Positions 13,801-23,700 of a DNA stretch of 64,000 nucleotides are shown piece by piece. The notes under the pieces are model-generated. The model was not told the origin of the DNA and did no database searches. It worked only from the letters and a program-made list of their open reading frames with translations. The position numbers and the translations under genes were made by a program. Where the stretch lies: the NCBI GenBank assembly GCA_933228675.1, contig OW121741.1, positions 73,172,629 through 73,236,628 on the forward strand. The letters are read 5' to 3'. The stretch's first letter is position 1, and each line of letters begins with the position of its first letter. The DNA is from Stomorhina lunata (lineage: Eukaryota; Arthropoda; Insecta; Diptera; Rhiniidae).

Positions 13801-16157
13801 TCCGATGGGTCTTTCAACCAGTGTTTGTACGGCTACTATAAAAGTAGCTGTAGCGACGAAAAAAAGCCTCCTTTTTAAGATACAAAATTGTTGAAAAATA
13901 GTAGCTAATACCCATCTTCTTCTACTGCAACATTCATATATAAATAGCAAATCATTGCATACGGCTACAGCTCCAACTTTTTCAAGTAGAAGTAGCAGTA
14001 GACGCTGTATTATTCCGAAGTATTTATATTTTTAAGCTACTGCTATTTTTCAAAAAACAAAAGTGGCAAGTAGAAGTAGCTCTTTGCTACTTCAACTAAA
14101 AATATTGGTAGGGGTAGAAAACAGTAATAATATTCTATTTAATTTTTGCTTCAATTTGAAGAGTAGCCAAAATCGAAAATATTTTTGTGGCTACTTTCTG
14201 GCTATTTTGCAGCTACTTTTTGGCTATTTTGCAACTACTTTCTGGCTATTTTGCAGCTACTTTACATGAATGACTTATTCTTGGAGCTGTACAATACAAA
14301 TATTTACTTCTGGCTACACACCGACAATAAGAAGAGCAAAGAACGTATATTTTATGTCGTTTTTTGTTTCTTTTTTTTTTTGTCGAGTGTGTGAAACAAA
14401 TTACAAAAGAGAAAAAAAACGAAGTAAAATAACACACAATCTTTCTTCGTTGTTATTATTGTCGATAAGTAGCCAGAAGAAAATATTTGTGTTGCGTAGC
14501 TCCAAGCATAAATTATTTAAAAAAAAATAGCTGCAAGATAGCCAAGAAGTAGCTGCAGAAAAGCCAGAAAGTAGCCAGGAAAAATATTTTCGATTTTGGC
14601 TACTCTTCAAATTGAAGCAAAAATTAAATAGAATATTTTTGCTGCTTTCTACCCCTACCAATATTTTTAGTTGAAGTAGCAAAGAGCTACTTCTACTTGC
14701 CACTTTTGTTTTTTGAAAAATAGCAGTAGCTTAAAAATATAATTGCTTCGGAATAATACAGCGTCTACCGCTACTTCTACTTGCAGCTTTTGTTTTTTTT
14801 GAAAAGTAGCAGTAGCTTAAAAATATAAATGGTAGCTAAAGTAGGAATTCAAACACTGCTTTCAACAGGATAATGATCTAAAACACACATCGAAGAGAGC
14901 AAGTGTTTCTTTCAAATGAATGAAATTGAGGTTTTAAGCTGGCCTGCACAGTTTCCAAACTTAAATGCTATTGAAAACCTCTGGAAATTGTTATGCTAAA
15001 ACTTCGTCTAATAAAGACCAACTATGGACATTAATCAAAGACGCATCGGAAAATAGTCCAGCTGGGACTTGCCAAATACTTGTGGGCTCGATCAATATGT
15101 TGTTGTTGTTGTAACCGCGATATTATTGGTAATATCGCAGAAGTGGCAGTCCTTGGTCGGAATCCTTAGATTTCCGAGTCGTTCCGGTACGAAGAACCGA
15201 CTGCTGGGAACGATCCCTATGTGTTATTTAGCGGTTATTAAACATAATGGTTATTCTACAAAATACTAAGGTAAAAGAGAATTTTACGAATATGCGTGTT
15301 TTATAAACTTGCGAAACTTATTCACAACTAAAAATTACGTTTTTTGTTTTGTTTGTACATTATATTAAAACTTTTAAAGAATATTTTTTTGCTGCAAAAT
15401 TGTTAACTTTATTGTGAAAAAAAAGAATAACAAAATAAAAAATCTTTTCTATACTTTTTGAACATTATTGTTAGTTTGCAAAAACATAAAATAGGGTGGC
15501 TCTATTTCATCGAACATCACTGTATATGATTTATGTAGGTATTTGGGGAAAAGAAGAAAGCTTATTCTACATATATGGATTAACTCCATCTAAGGGCTTT
15601 AAATAGTTCACATATAATTGTATCTAAACTTACCTCAATATAAACTGGATTCGAAAGATCACAGCTCGCTCTTGTAATGGTAAAGTGGACTTTAGAAATA
15701 CGACATAAAATTTTTTCTGGCAAATCATTAAGGGTCAATATTAGATCGTTGTTCTCGCCTCGTCCGGCCGTAAAAGTTTCAACATTTAAATCTGCAGGAA
15801 AGTATGTTTATTAAATTAGAAACTACGTAAATTTAAAAATTTAAATTTGGTAAGAAAAAAAAGTACGCAATAATTCTGTACATCATGTAGATCAATCTTA
15901 AATACAACAACAAATTACTACAAAAAGAAATGCACAACATAAATGTTACCAACAGAAAAAGATGTATTCAGATAGAGAATTTTGTATGGTCTGATGCTCG
16001 TACCCAATGATTTTACTTTGATGTTCTTGCCATATAACCTGCCCCAAACTATATTGTCCATGGGTTGACTTTCCACTTGACTCCATAAATTGGAAGCCTG
16101 GCTTTGGGTGGCTCCTTGAGTTTGAGGATCATCCATTGGCTCACGTTCACGTACCAT
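4861..16157 (-). CDS. lok: Checkpoint kinase Chk2 (loki), complete, 7 exons
   Basis: Ser/Thr kinase that relays ATM signals after DNA double-strand breaks to p53 and apoptosis or repair targets in the nucleus. Exons: 16004-16157, 15634-15791, 8549-8657, 8224-8480, 7438-7618, 7128-7362, 4861-5167. All junctions are GT-AG and in phase, giving 466 residues, close to the fly orthologue as I recall it. Domain order: an N-terminal SQ/TQ cluster (five sites within [20 protein letters not shown]); an FHA domain in exons 1-3 ([31 protein letters not shown]); a kinase domain with Gly loop [16 protein letters not shown] lysine, [11 protein letters not shown] in VSDFGLSK, activation-segment Thr in [10 protein letters not shown] and APE; and a basic C-terminus (KRSRR, possible nuclear signal). 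No inactivating change is visible. Intron 2 (8658-15633) is about 7 kb of transposon-rich DNA; intron 6 (5168-7127) also holds repeats. Confidence 0.96.
5497..6935 (+). repeat. Dispersed repeat, hairpin-headed family, in lok intron 6
   Basis: Starts near 5497 with AACAAGTAAGAGTGTTATA followed by the hairpin ATTCGGC-tgt-GCCGAAT. It contains several direct copies of a block around GGGAGCTATGGTCAAATG (about 6314, 6455, 6585) and ends near 6935 with GATGGTGGGTATAAAAA. The head is shared with families 1 and 2 described elsewhere in this window. Non-coding. Confidence 0.6.
8690..9280. other. lok intron 2, unremarkable part
   Basis: AT-rich intron sequence next to the exon 3 acceptor; no feature recognised. 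Confidence 0.4.
9376..9800. repeat. Tandem duplications in lok intron 2
   Basis: Two imperfect direct repeats. One unit of about 68 bases centred on ATATCACTTTTTACTAA occurs near 9380-9445 and again near 9448-9515. A second pair, carrying CAACAACTTTGC and AAAGATCAT with an upstream CAGTGGCGCCACC-like block, occurs near 9605-9690 and 9722-9805. A long hairpin lies between the pairs. Confidence 0.6.
9520..9578. repeat. 26-bp-stem hairpin
   Basis: Arms 9520-9545 and 9553-9578 pair over 26 bp with one mismatch, enclosing a 7-base loop (ATATTAC). The core is CAAAAACTATATTCAGT. Confidence 0.8.
10260..12759 (-). mobile_element. piggyBac-superfamily transposon, full length, decayed
   Basis: Perfect 13-bp terminal inverted repeats CCCTTTGAGAACC (10260-10272) and GGTTCTCAAAGGG (12747-12759), each flanked outside by the piggyBac target site TTAA (10256-10259 and 12760-12763). 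The 2.5-kb element carries one transposase gene on the minus strand, between about 300 bp of left subterminal DNA and 200 bp on the right. The palindrome CACAATTGTG occurs twice in the right half (near 12350 and 12392), with a variant CACAATCGTG near 10395, possible subterminal binding sites. It sits in lok intron 2, in the same orientation as the host gene. Confidence 0.93.
10579..12557 (-). pseudogene. piggyBac transposase, 3 exons, catalytic Asp lost and three stops
   Basis: Cut-and-paste DDD transposase related to PGBD genes. I infer three exons: a 10-base start exon 12548-12557 (ATG CCT GGT G), 12167-12325 (acidic, [18 protein letters not shown]) and 10579-12110. The long intact part of exon 3 runs to 11011. 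Family motifs include [27 protein letters not shown] (second Asp) and GVDIADQMM (third Asp). The first catalytic Asp, expected as xIDEQM, is Tyr here: codon TAT at 11593-11595, one base from GAT. The frame is stopped at 11011-11013, 10969-10971 and 10762-10764. Beyond these stops the same frame still reads [11 protein letters not shown] and a Cys-rich terminal domain (CRNEGC ... [13 protein letters not shown]), so decay is recent. No ATG opens the long exon; the ORF's apparent start is TTG. Confidence 0.9.
12764..13480. other. lok intron 2 between piggyBac and the Tc1 relic
   Basis: AT-rich sequence. The motif GTCCCGTTCGCGAT occurs near 12891 and left of the piggyBac near 10242, with a shorter GTTCGCGATC near 13064. 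No gene recognised. Confidence 0.4.
13819..14858. mobile_element. hAT-superfamily fold-back element inside the Tc1 relic
   Basis: Ends CAGTGTTTG (13819-13827) and CAAACACTG (14850-14858) are inverted repeats, flanked by the exact 8-bp duplication CTTTCAAC (13811-13818 and 14859-14866), as expected for hAT. Removing it restores the Tc1 reading order. Most of the element is one long inverted repeat: arms about 13996-14330 and 14440-14795, rich in AGTAGC/GCTACT units, so both arms translate to the same spurious peptide beginning [19 protein letters not shown]. No transposase. Confidence 0.9.
15096..15215 (+). repeat. SINE-like or LINE 3'-tail sequence
   Basis: ATGTTGTTGTTGTTGTAAC followed by GCAGAAGTGGCAGTCCTTGG and GTCGTTCCGGTACG. 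I recall very similar sequence as a common dispersed repeat in flies; that link is from memory. It interrupts the last codons of the Tc1 transposase relic. Confidence 0.55.
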
Positions 16158-17140
16158 TGTTCTGGTGTATGTAATAAATTTATATTATACAGAAAAACTA
16201 TTATTAAATCAAAAGATATTCCCGACTTTCACCAAAAATATATGCAACATAGATCCGTAGAAAATAACTGTTTACAAAAATTCGCAGTTATACTTTTTTT
16301 ATTCTTAAATTCGATGTTTTTTGTTTCTTGATAATCGGTATTTTCTGTTTGTTTTTATGTCCACTTTGTTTGAAAACAACTACACAATGAAATCGAAAGA
16401 GGAAAATGGAGTGAGTTGAAGTTGAAAAAATGTGCCGCCAATTTCGATTGTGCTGAATTGTGATGGTTCAACGCAGAGTCGCATTTTACTTATAGTACGT
16501 TTACACACGTAGGTGACTTGTTACAAGTTGAGTATACGTATTCTTCTGACATGCAAGTAAAAAAATCACTGGCAATCAAAATCGCTTGCCAGTGAGCCTA
16601 CAACTTGCAGAAGTGTGATTGTGTTAGTAAAAAAATATAAATGTATTGAGCTTGCACTTGCATGTGTAAATGCCGTGTTATCAACAATGTGAGATGGCAA
16701 ACACGGTAAAATTGTACTTTTTTTGATTGGTACAGTGGTACTGCCGAGTCCTTCTTGATACAATTTTCAATTTTCAATTCTTAACTTTTTACTTTTTAAT
16801 TATAAAGTTTTTGGAAGACTAAAACTGTAAACTCGGTCAAGACCGACAGTATTATTTTCTCACTTTTATATAAAATTCTATAATTTAAATTTATTTATAT
16901 TCAATTTGTGTTGTAAAAGTGGGTATAAGACTATTTTTATTACATGATTTTTTTTATTAAAAAATGCACATTAGTACTAATTTTCATTACTTGAAATACA
17001 TGTTTTACGTGAAATTTGTCAAAAGGAATTTTAACGTAAACTTCAATGTTTTCGATTAGGCAAATATGTAGTTTAGAATTCGATAGCTGTCAAGAGTCAT
17101 TTTTTGAAGCCGACATGTTCAATTTTATACTGTATACTGT
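16158..17140. other. Intergenic, 5' of lok
   Basis: Includes the presumed lok 5' UTR and promoter just above 16157. Around 16494-16676 there are weak inverted ends (CGTTTACACACG, CATGTGTAAATGCCG) that may be an old MITE. No other gene seen. Confidence 0.4.
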
Positions 17141-17144
17141 ATTC

Positions 17145-17897
17145 TTATACCCTTCACCACCATAGGTGGAAAGGGTATTATGCGTTTGTGCTGATGTATG
17201 TAACGCAAATAAATATTTATCTTAGACCTATCTTTTAGTATACCAATAGACTTAGAATCACTTTCTGAGTCGATTTAGCGATGTCAATTGGTCCGTCTGG
17301 CTGGACGGCTGGCTGGACCCCATATAAACCATGTAATAAAACTACAGGTCGCAATTCTAAAGATAATTCGATGAAATTTGGCACAGATAATATTTTTGAT
17401 AGTGGGACCATGGCTATTGAAATTTCTCAAAATCGGTCCATTATTTATGGTACCTCCCATAGGTCCAACTTCCCGGAATTGATATTTTGGCCACAAAAAT
17501 CAATCTTTTTCATAAATTTTCATATTTAAAACATATGTAAACTAAAATTGCTGTACCAAATTTCGTTGAAATCGGTCCACCTTTGACCATAGCTCCCATA
17601 CAAACTCTTCTGTCAAAACTTAGTGCGTTTTGGGACAAAAATCAGTATTTTTTGTATACATAATATTTGTAAAAACTGTAATCACTTTGCCAAATTTCTA
17701 GATAATCGGTTCGCATTTGACCCTACCTCTCATATAAGTCCAAATGACGGAAACAGCTTTAATATATAAGTTTTGAGAAAATGTTAGTATGAAAGCAAAT
17801 ATTAGTCTTTATACAGGAAAAAGAGCATCTTTTCCTTAGTGGTGAAGGGCGTCGTATAGCGGGTTTGACCGAATATAACACTTTCTTACTTGTTTTT
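17145..17897 (-). repeat. Dispersed repeat family 1, copy b (complete, reversed)
   Basis: Begins with the hairpin end ACCCTTCACCACCATAGGTGGAAAGGGTAT at about 17149 and ends at about 17897 with CACTTTCTTACTTGTTTTT, the reverse complement of the family head. Same internal landmarks as the copy at 38947-39718. Reading frames on both strands are repeat artefacts. Confidence 0.85.
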
Positions 17898-17899
17898 GT

Positions 17900-19024
17900 A
17901 TATAAAATGTTATCCATAAACCAGAACTAGACTGTGGACGAAACTGTCAAGTACATTTAAGAGACGTCAAAAGTACATTTAAAAGACGTCATCTTCATAT
18001 AAGAAAACATATGATCGCACTCTATGATGTTATCATCATGGACTAAAAAGTACAATTTGTTTTTATATTTGATGCAAAACCAATTAAGCCATTTTCCATC
18101 CCTGCATTAAACATGAAACTCTGCTAAAACTTGGGATGCCAGACAATGCTTATAAACAATATTTTTTTGCTCAGTTAGAGAGGAACATATCTCCTAAAGC
18201 AATCGAGATAAATTCAAAAATAAAATCAGTTTAAAATAAAAGGACACATTTTCCGTACTTTTTTGAAATTTTACCGTGGTATCGGTATATGTACGAATCA
18301 GCGGTTTATCATTAATATTTAACAAACAAATTTTTGAACTAATTTTTTTAATAAAGAATTAATAATATAAAAAATTTAAAAAGGTGCTTTTTTCGTGATA
18401 TCTGTCAACTAGTGGTTGCAATCTATAAGTGGGAAATTAGTCTCAATCTTACTAAAATTTTCCGTAGAATTAAATTATGAGGAAAAAATTAGTTATTTTA
18501 AGCCATTTTCGCGCAGTAGAAAATGATGCTCCAAAATAGCGTTTTTGTCCCAAAAAGGCAGCGGAAGGAGTTAGAATTGGGGGGGAAAAAATACGCAATT
18601 GTTTTTATCTCGTGTAAAACCTTTAAAAAAAGTATAATATTCAAAAATCAAAAGGAAAAAATGTCTCTCATAAGAAGCCTAATCAATATGGAGGTACACC
18701 GTTCTAAGTGAAACTAAAAAATGCACACACCGTCTTGGCAATAATAAATCATCTGTCAGTACCTTTAGTGTTTTTTATATGTATACAGATAAGGTTACAA
18801 AGGAACCACTAGCCATTTATTTCCAATTTGTACAAACATAAGCAAAATGTGTATAATTAAAAACTAACCCTCTAATTCATAAACGAATAAAAAATTATTT
18901 AAGTCTTGTAGTAGGAAATTTGTAAGCAATATTATATTTATGAACTTGTCATACGATTATTTTTCGCTCATAAATTAGGGGGTAAATCTGCGTTTTATAG
19001 TAAGTTTTCACTTAAGCCTTTGCG
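17900..19024. other. Intergenic, nothing recognised
   Basis: AT-rich DNA between a repeat copy and the 3' end of the chitinase-domain gene. No convincing coding region or mobile-element termini. Confidence 0.4.
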
Positions 19025-20423
19025 TTAAAATAGATCATAAAAGTAGTCCAATCCTTGTCCCAGTTCCCAAATAGATATGCCCACACCCATCTCCTCGGCA
19101 AGTTTAATACGTTCATTTAAAGAGAAAAGAGTAGGATAAAACACATAATGACGACCAGTATTTGTCCTATAATAAATTACAAGAAATATTAAATGCAAAA
19201 AAGTGGACAATCAAAAAGTACTTAATATTTTTATACCTTATTTCAAAAAAATTTTCAACATCATTTTCATCATATGTTAGGCGTTTTTTTACATTTCGCA
19301 ACAAATCCAAATATTGTCCAGCAACAATCGGGCCACCACCATCTGGCGTATAATCATTGCCATACATATTCATACCCATAAGAATCTTGCTACGTTTTTC
19401 CAACACATCATTTGTGTTAGCCGGAGCTATATGCTCGATAGACTGCTTAATCCAATGTAACGGAGAATTGGCGCCGGGGCGTTGGACGGTTGAATAGTCA
19501 TATGTCATTAAAGAAAACGCATAGACATGTTGATACAGTTTATCCATGTGATAGTCACTGAACATATTGACCAGTTGTGGACGATATGGCGGAATAACCA
19601 AAATAAGTTTTAAATTGTCTTTAGCTAAGGATTTGCTTATGGAAATAGCTAGTTTTTGTAAGAATTTATTAGCTACACGACCACCAAGTTGCAGCCAGTA
19701 CTCGAGAACAATACCTTCAAAGTTGTTTTGCATACAAGTAGTTCTTAACAGCTCACAAACTTTTGCAATTTCCTGATCGGAGGATAATAACAATGTAAAG
19801 TCATTGTCACTAAAATTCTCAAATAGAAATCGAGGAAAGACTGAATAAAAATGATAATAGCATAAAAATAACGTGTGTAAGTAATAACATTTTTTTCTTT
19901 ACTTACATTGCATAGATTTTTCCGAATTTTTTCCTTTAGTTCGAACATTTTTCATCCATCTAGCGTCAATATCATGGAGACCATTTATTTTATATTTACC
20001 ATCTTGTTTGACTATTTGAAACCATACAGGCGATATTAAATCAAATTTTCTTGCAAATGTTGTTGCAATATCGTATCCATGAGAATTCCACTATATGTAA
20101 TCATTAACAAATATATTAATTTAATAAAAATAAACTCATCAAAATATGGCTTTTATATAGCCTACCGGTGTCACAAATCCCAAGACGGTGCCATTGAACC
20201 GCCGCGCCTTTGTATCTTTATGATATGAACCACTATTGATCAAAATATCTCTAGCTGACGGCTCTATATCGATTAAACCCAAATCGAAAACACTTTCTTC
20301 CCTGGGACCAGTTTTAACTTTCAGTGGTTTTGGTTGTTTTTGAGTTTTATCTCCTGGGGATATCGTCGCCTCTACGATACAGATTAGAACACAAATGCAA
20401 ACCATCCATTTTAATGATATCAT
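19025..20423 (-). CDS. Chitinase domain-containing protein 1 (CHID1/SI-CLP type), complete
   Basis: Secreted or lysosomal glycosyl hydrolase family 18-like protein; the mammalian member binds saccharides and LPS and is thought not to be a true chitinase. Four exons: 20166-20423, 19907-20090, 19237-19840, 19025-19166, all GT-AG and in phase, 395 residues against about 393 in human. A signal peptide starts at the chosen Met (hydrophobic [12 protein letters not shown]). Family segments: [13 protein letters not shown] then [84 protein letters not shown] and [19 protein letters not shown]. The position of the catalytic DxxDxDxE motif reads FEGIVLEYW, as expected for the non-catalytic branch. Fly orthologue from memory: CG8460. 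Confidence 0.93.
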
Positions 20424-20880
20424 TTTCGTTTTGAAAAATATTTTGTTACTTGCAGTAACTTAATCAATATTCTATTGATGGATGTTAATTTTATTTGGTT
20501 CACATAAAGGCCACGTAAACGCCGGCCGAATTATTGTTATTTTTCCTCTTCTTATTCGTAAACAACATTTGTTTACAATTTTTTCTTTTAAATTTGTGAC
20601 GTTAAATGCATGAATATTTATTTCATGGTTAGATGTTCATTTAAGGTTGCCATACTTACTATACATATGTATTTGGAAGGATAATACAAATTTTGGTGTA
20701 CAGAGTTTTAAAATTTAACCTATTATAACCCAGCGGCCTATTTATATGTCATTAAAAAAGAAGGTTTTTTTTTGCAGTTTTATAAATAATATTCTTGAAA
20801 TAGCCTTACAAAATGTAATGCCATTTGTGTTAAATGCAGGGGAGAGAGAAAAATATATTCTAAACTACCATAAATAAAAG
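20424..20880. other. 5' flank of the CHID1-type gene
   Basis: Presumed promoter and upstream DNA. No distinct element recognised. Confidence 0.4.
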
Positions 20881-21660
20881 GCTCAGCTAGAGCCAACCAG
20901 ATGCTACAATAAACAACTATTGATGTTCGAGATCTCTGATAGATCGTGCAGAAACGGGACACCCAGATAAAAAGCCCTAATGTCAGCAAGGCTGGGCAGT
21001 GGCAGAGGGTTAAGTGACAGTTTTTTCCTCTTCGACGTTGTGACAACTTCTACAGTCGTCATTGCTTTGAAGATGAAGTCTTCTAGCATGTAAATATATT
21101 AAAAAGTGACCTGTGAGTACTGATATTAGGGTGCGAAGTCTAAGGCGCGGAAAGGTAACCAAGATTGCACAACGCTTACTGTCGTAAGTTAGAAAGGTAA
21201 GTCTAGAGACTGGGCATGTCGTTTCTGTGGACCAGTTGCTTGATGAGCAGTTTGTAGGCTGATAAAGGTATACCTATACACTGGTCAATGTTCTCCTGAC
21301 CGAGGAAAGCACCACCTTTTGCTAGATTATCCCCAATTATGTTACCTGGTACATTGCTGTTGCTGCGTACCCAGAATAGTTTAATATTAGAATGTCTCGC
21401 TATCTCATTTAGGGATGCCCGGCATTCACGAGTAAGAACGGATGTCGTATAGACCGATAATAAAGAGTGAATGGAAGCAAGACTATCCGTACAGAAACGA
21501 ATATCGCTGTAATATATTCGGTGGTACATATTGATTACAACTTGATTTTCTTCCCAAATAGTGGAATGAAAAAGCTCCACCCACACCAATTTTATCCAGG
21601 GTTCAATCTCGGGAACCAATTTGAGCCCCAGAGATATCCACAAAAATTTCGGTTAAACCG
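20880..21660 (-). mobile_element. Non-LTR retrotransposon relic (RNase H and C-terminal tail)
   Basis: Minus strand 21203-21643 reads through an RNase H-like segment: CTDSLASIHSLLSVYTTS, ECRASLNEIARHSNIKLFWV, NVPGNIIGDNLAKGG. It continues in other frames to about 20880 with LLTGHFLIYML-like sequence, CHCPALLTLGLF and HDLSEISNINSCLL, the tail usual in Jockey-superfamily LINEs. Frameshifts and a fragmentary 5' side show it is dead. Confidence 0.75.
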
Positions 21661-22206
21661 ATAAGAGAAACATAGAGGGAGGCCATATACTACTATTAGG
21701 CTATAAATCATGAAAATATAACACAAAATGAAATCGCTTCAGCAAAAAATGTAGGCCGTCAGAAGGTTAAGTCCGGGGGGTGATGAGTTAAAAAGGTTTC
21801 AATTTCCAACCTATTTAAATCATATGGTTAGAATAATACTCCTTTCCATTGCATATAAGATTCTATCGTTCTTACTGTGTAAAAGTCTAATACCCAAAGT
21901 TTAAGAAATTATTGGGAAACACCAATTCGAGCAAGATCAAAGCGCATGGTATTCTAAAATATGGTAGGCCTTTGACCTTAATAGGTTGTAAATATAGGTC
22001 ATTTAAGAAAGTAAACTAGTCTTCGGGAATAAGGAAAATAATATACATATAAATTTATTTACAGAAATTAATTCTTAAATAGTAGAAAAAATTTGTATAC
22101 AAACGATTATTTCGTGATCATGATTTACATAAATATTTTAATATGCATTTAGTATTTCAGGCAAAACTTATCTATTGTGCACGAAATCTTAACATTTCTT
22201 GCTTTT

Positions 22207-22965
22207 TATACCCTTCACCACCATAGGTGTAAAGGGTATTATAACTTTGTGCTAATGTATGTAACGCCTAGAAAGGGTATTATAAGTTTGTGCTGATGTA
22301 TGTAACGCCTAGAAATATTTTTCTTAGTCCAACCCTTTAATACTCCAATAGGCTTAGAATCACTTTCTGAGTCGATTCGTCCGTCCGTCCGTCTGGCTGG
22401 ACGGTCGGCAGGTCGCATTTCTAAAGATAATTTGATGAAATTTGCCACAGATATTTTTTTTATAGTAGGACCATGTCTATTGAAACTCGTCAAAGTCGGT
22501 CCATTATTTATGGTACCTCCCATAGGTTCCACTTCCCGGAATTCATATTTTGGCCCCAAATATCAATATTTTTTCATGAAATTTAAAATAAATACTTCAA
22601 ATGCTGTAAACCAAAATCACTGTACCAAATTTCGTTGAAATCGGTCCACATTTGACCATAGCTCCCATACAAACTCTTGTCAAAACGCACTAAATGAGAC
22701 AAAAATCTCTAAAACGCTCATAAATCTGAAGATAATCAGAATTTTAAGTTTATTTTTTGCAAACATAATTTTTGTAATCAATTTGCCAAACTTCGAGATA
22801 ATCGGTCCATTTGACCTTAGCTCTCATTTAAGTCCAAATGTGGGAAACATATTAAATATATAGAGTTTTGAGTTTATATGATAGCAAAATTTAGCAAATA
22901 TTTGTCTTGATCGGCTATAGCTATATGCTTGATCGGCTATAGCACTTTTTTTACTTGTTTTCTCA
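22207..22965 (-). repeat. Dispersed repeat family 1, copy c, with a small internal duplication
   Basis: Same orientation as the copy at 17145. The segment AAAGGGTATTATAA...TATGTAACGCCTAGAAA near 22230-22270 is repeated immediately after (about 22273-22316). It ends near 22965 with GCACTTTTTTTACTTGTTTT. Confidence 0.8.
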
Positions 22966-23309
22966 ATAAGTTAAATAAGTAATTTTCGCAAAATGTACCC
23001 CGTACTGGGGTACCTTCGTCAATGGGTGGGACACATTGATCTACCACATTTTTAAAGGCAACATTAAGTAGAAATCATATTATGAGTAAATTAAGTAGAT
23101 TATTATTTATTGTATAAATAAAATGAACAAAAAACATTCATTACAAAATTATCAAAAAAATAATAAATATTATTGATGCACATATTATTTAATAAAATAA
23201 GAACTTAAGTTTACTTTAAACAAATATTTAGGGAGACTGCGAGATGATGAAGGTAGATTTGAAGGTCTTGAAGGAATTTAAGCCTTGGAAGCTTAAATTC
23301 CATTTCGCA

Positions 23310-23665
23310 CTTTCGGCATATTTTTGAGAAAAAACTTTATGCATTTTGAAAGTTTTAAATTTTTGCACAACAAAATTTGTATGGTAGTTAATCCCTTTTG
23401 GTTTCAGAAAATATTCAATTTGTAGTTAAACCCTTTTCTTTTCCCACAATTGCTTAAAAACTATACTTTTTACCATTTAATTTATAGAATTTTCTCTGCC
23501 GATGCTTTGTTGACCCAATTCCAAAGTTTGGATTTAATGTTTTTTGTAGTTTAAAAGTTATAACGTTTTTTGCTTCTCCTGTAAAAAAATAGAAGTGTAG
23601 TTACGACCTTTTGCATTTTAGGTGACGATATGTATGTCCCCAGGTATTTAAATTTAAAAATAATT
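23310..23665. repeat. Dispersed repeat C, copy 1
   Basis: Contains TTTTGGTTTCAGAAAATATT, GACCCAATTCCAAAG, GTAGTTTAAAAGTTATAACG and TTTTAGGTGACGATATGT. Related copies: 56130-56345, 56575-56661 joined with 57589-57775, and 59937-60165 (opposite strand). Non-coding. Confidence 0.7.
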
Positions 23666-23700
23666 TAGATAATCGGTTCGCATATGAGCTCAGTACTATC

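Larger units (their letters stand above)
13480..15525 (+). mobile_element. Tc1/mariner transposase relic, split by insertions
   Basis: Plus-strand remnants of a Tc1-type DDE transposase: SDETEINLF near 13575, then QQDND-like sequence with KHTSKRA (about 14866-14900), a VLxWPAQ-like segment and ENLWK-like sequence near 14970, [13 protein letters not shown] near 15008, and the C-terminus [12 protein letters not shown] with stop near 15232-15269. A possible right end (CGAACATCACTGTA) lies at about 15511-15524. Multiple stops and frameshifts. It is interrupted by a hAT element at 13819-14858 and by a SINE-like tail at about 15096-15215. Confidence 0.8.

Noticed and set aside
14063..14703. Two frames starting [19 protein letters not shown] on opposite strands
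   Set aside because: They are the two arms of the hAT fold-back inverted repeat, not genes.
16494..16676. Possible MITE with TTTACACA ends
   Set aside because: Inverted ends differ in spacing and flanks share no duplication.
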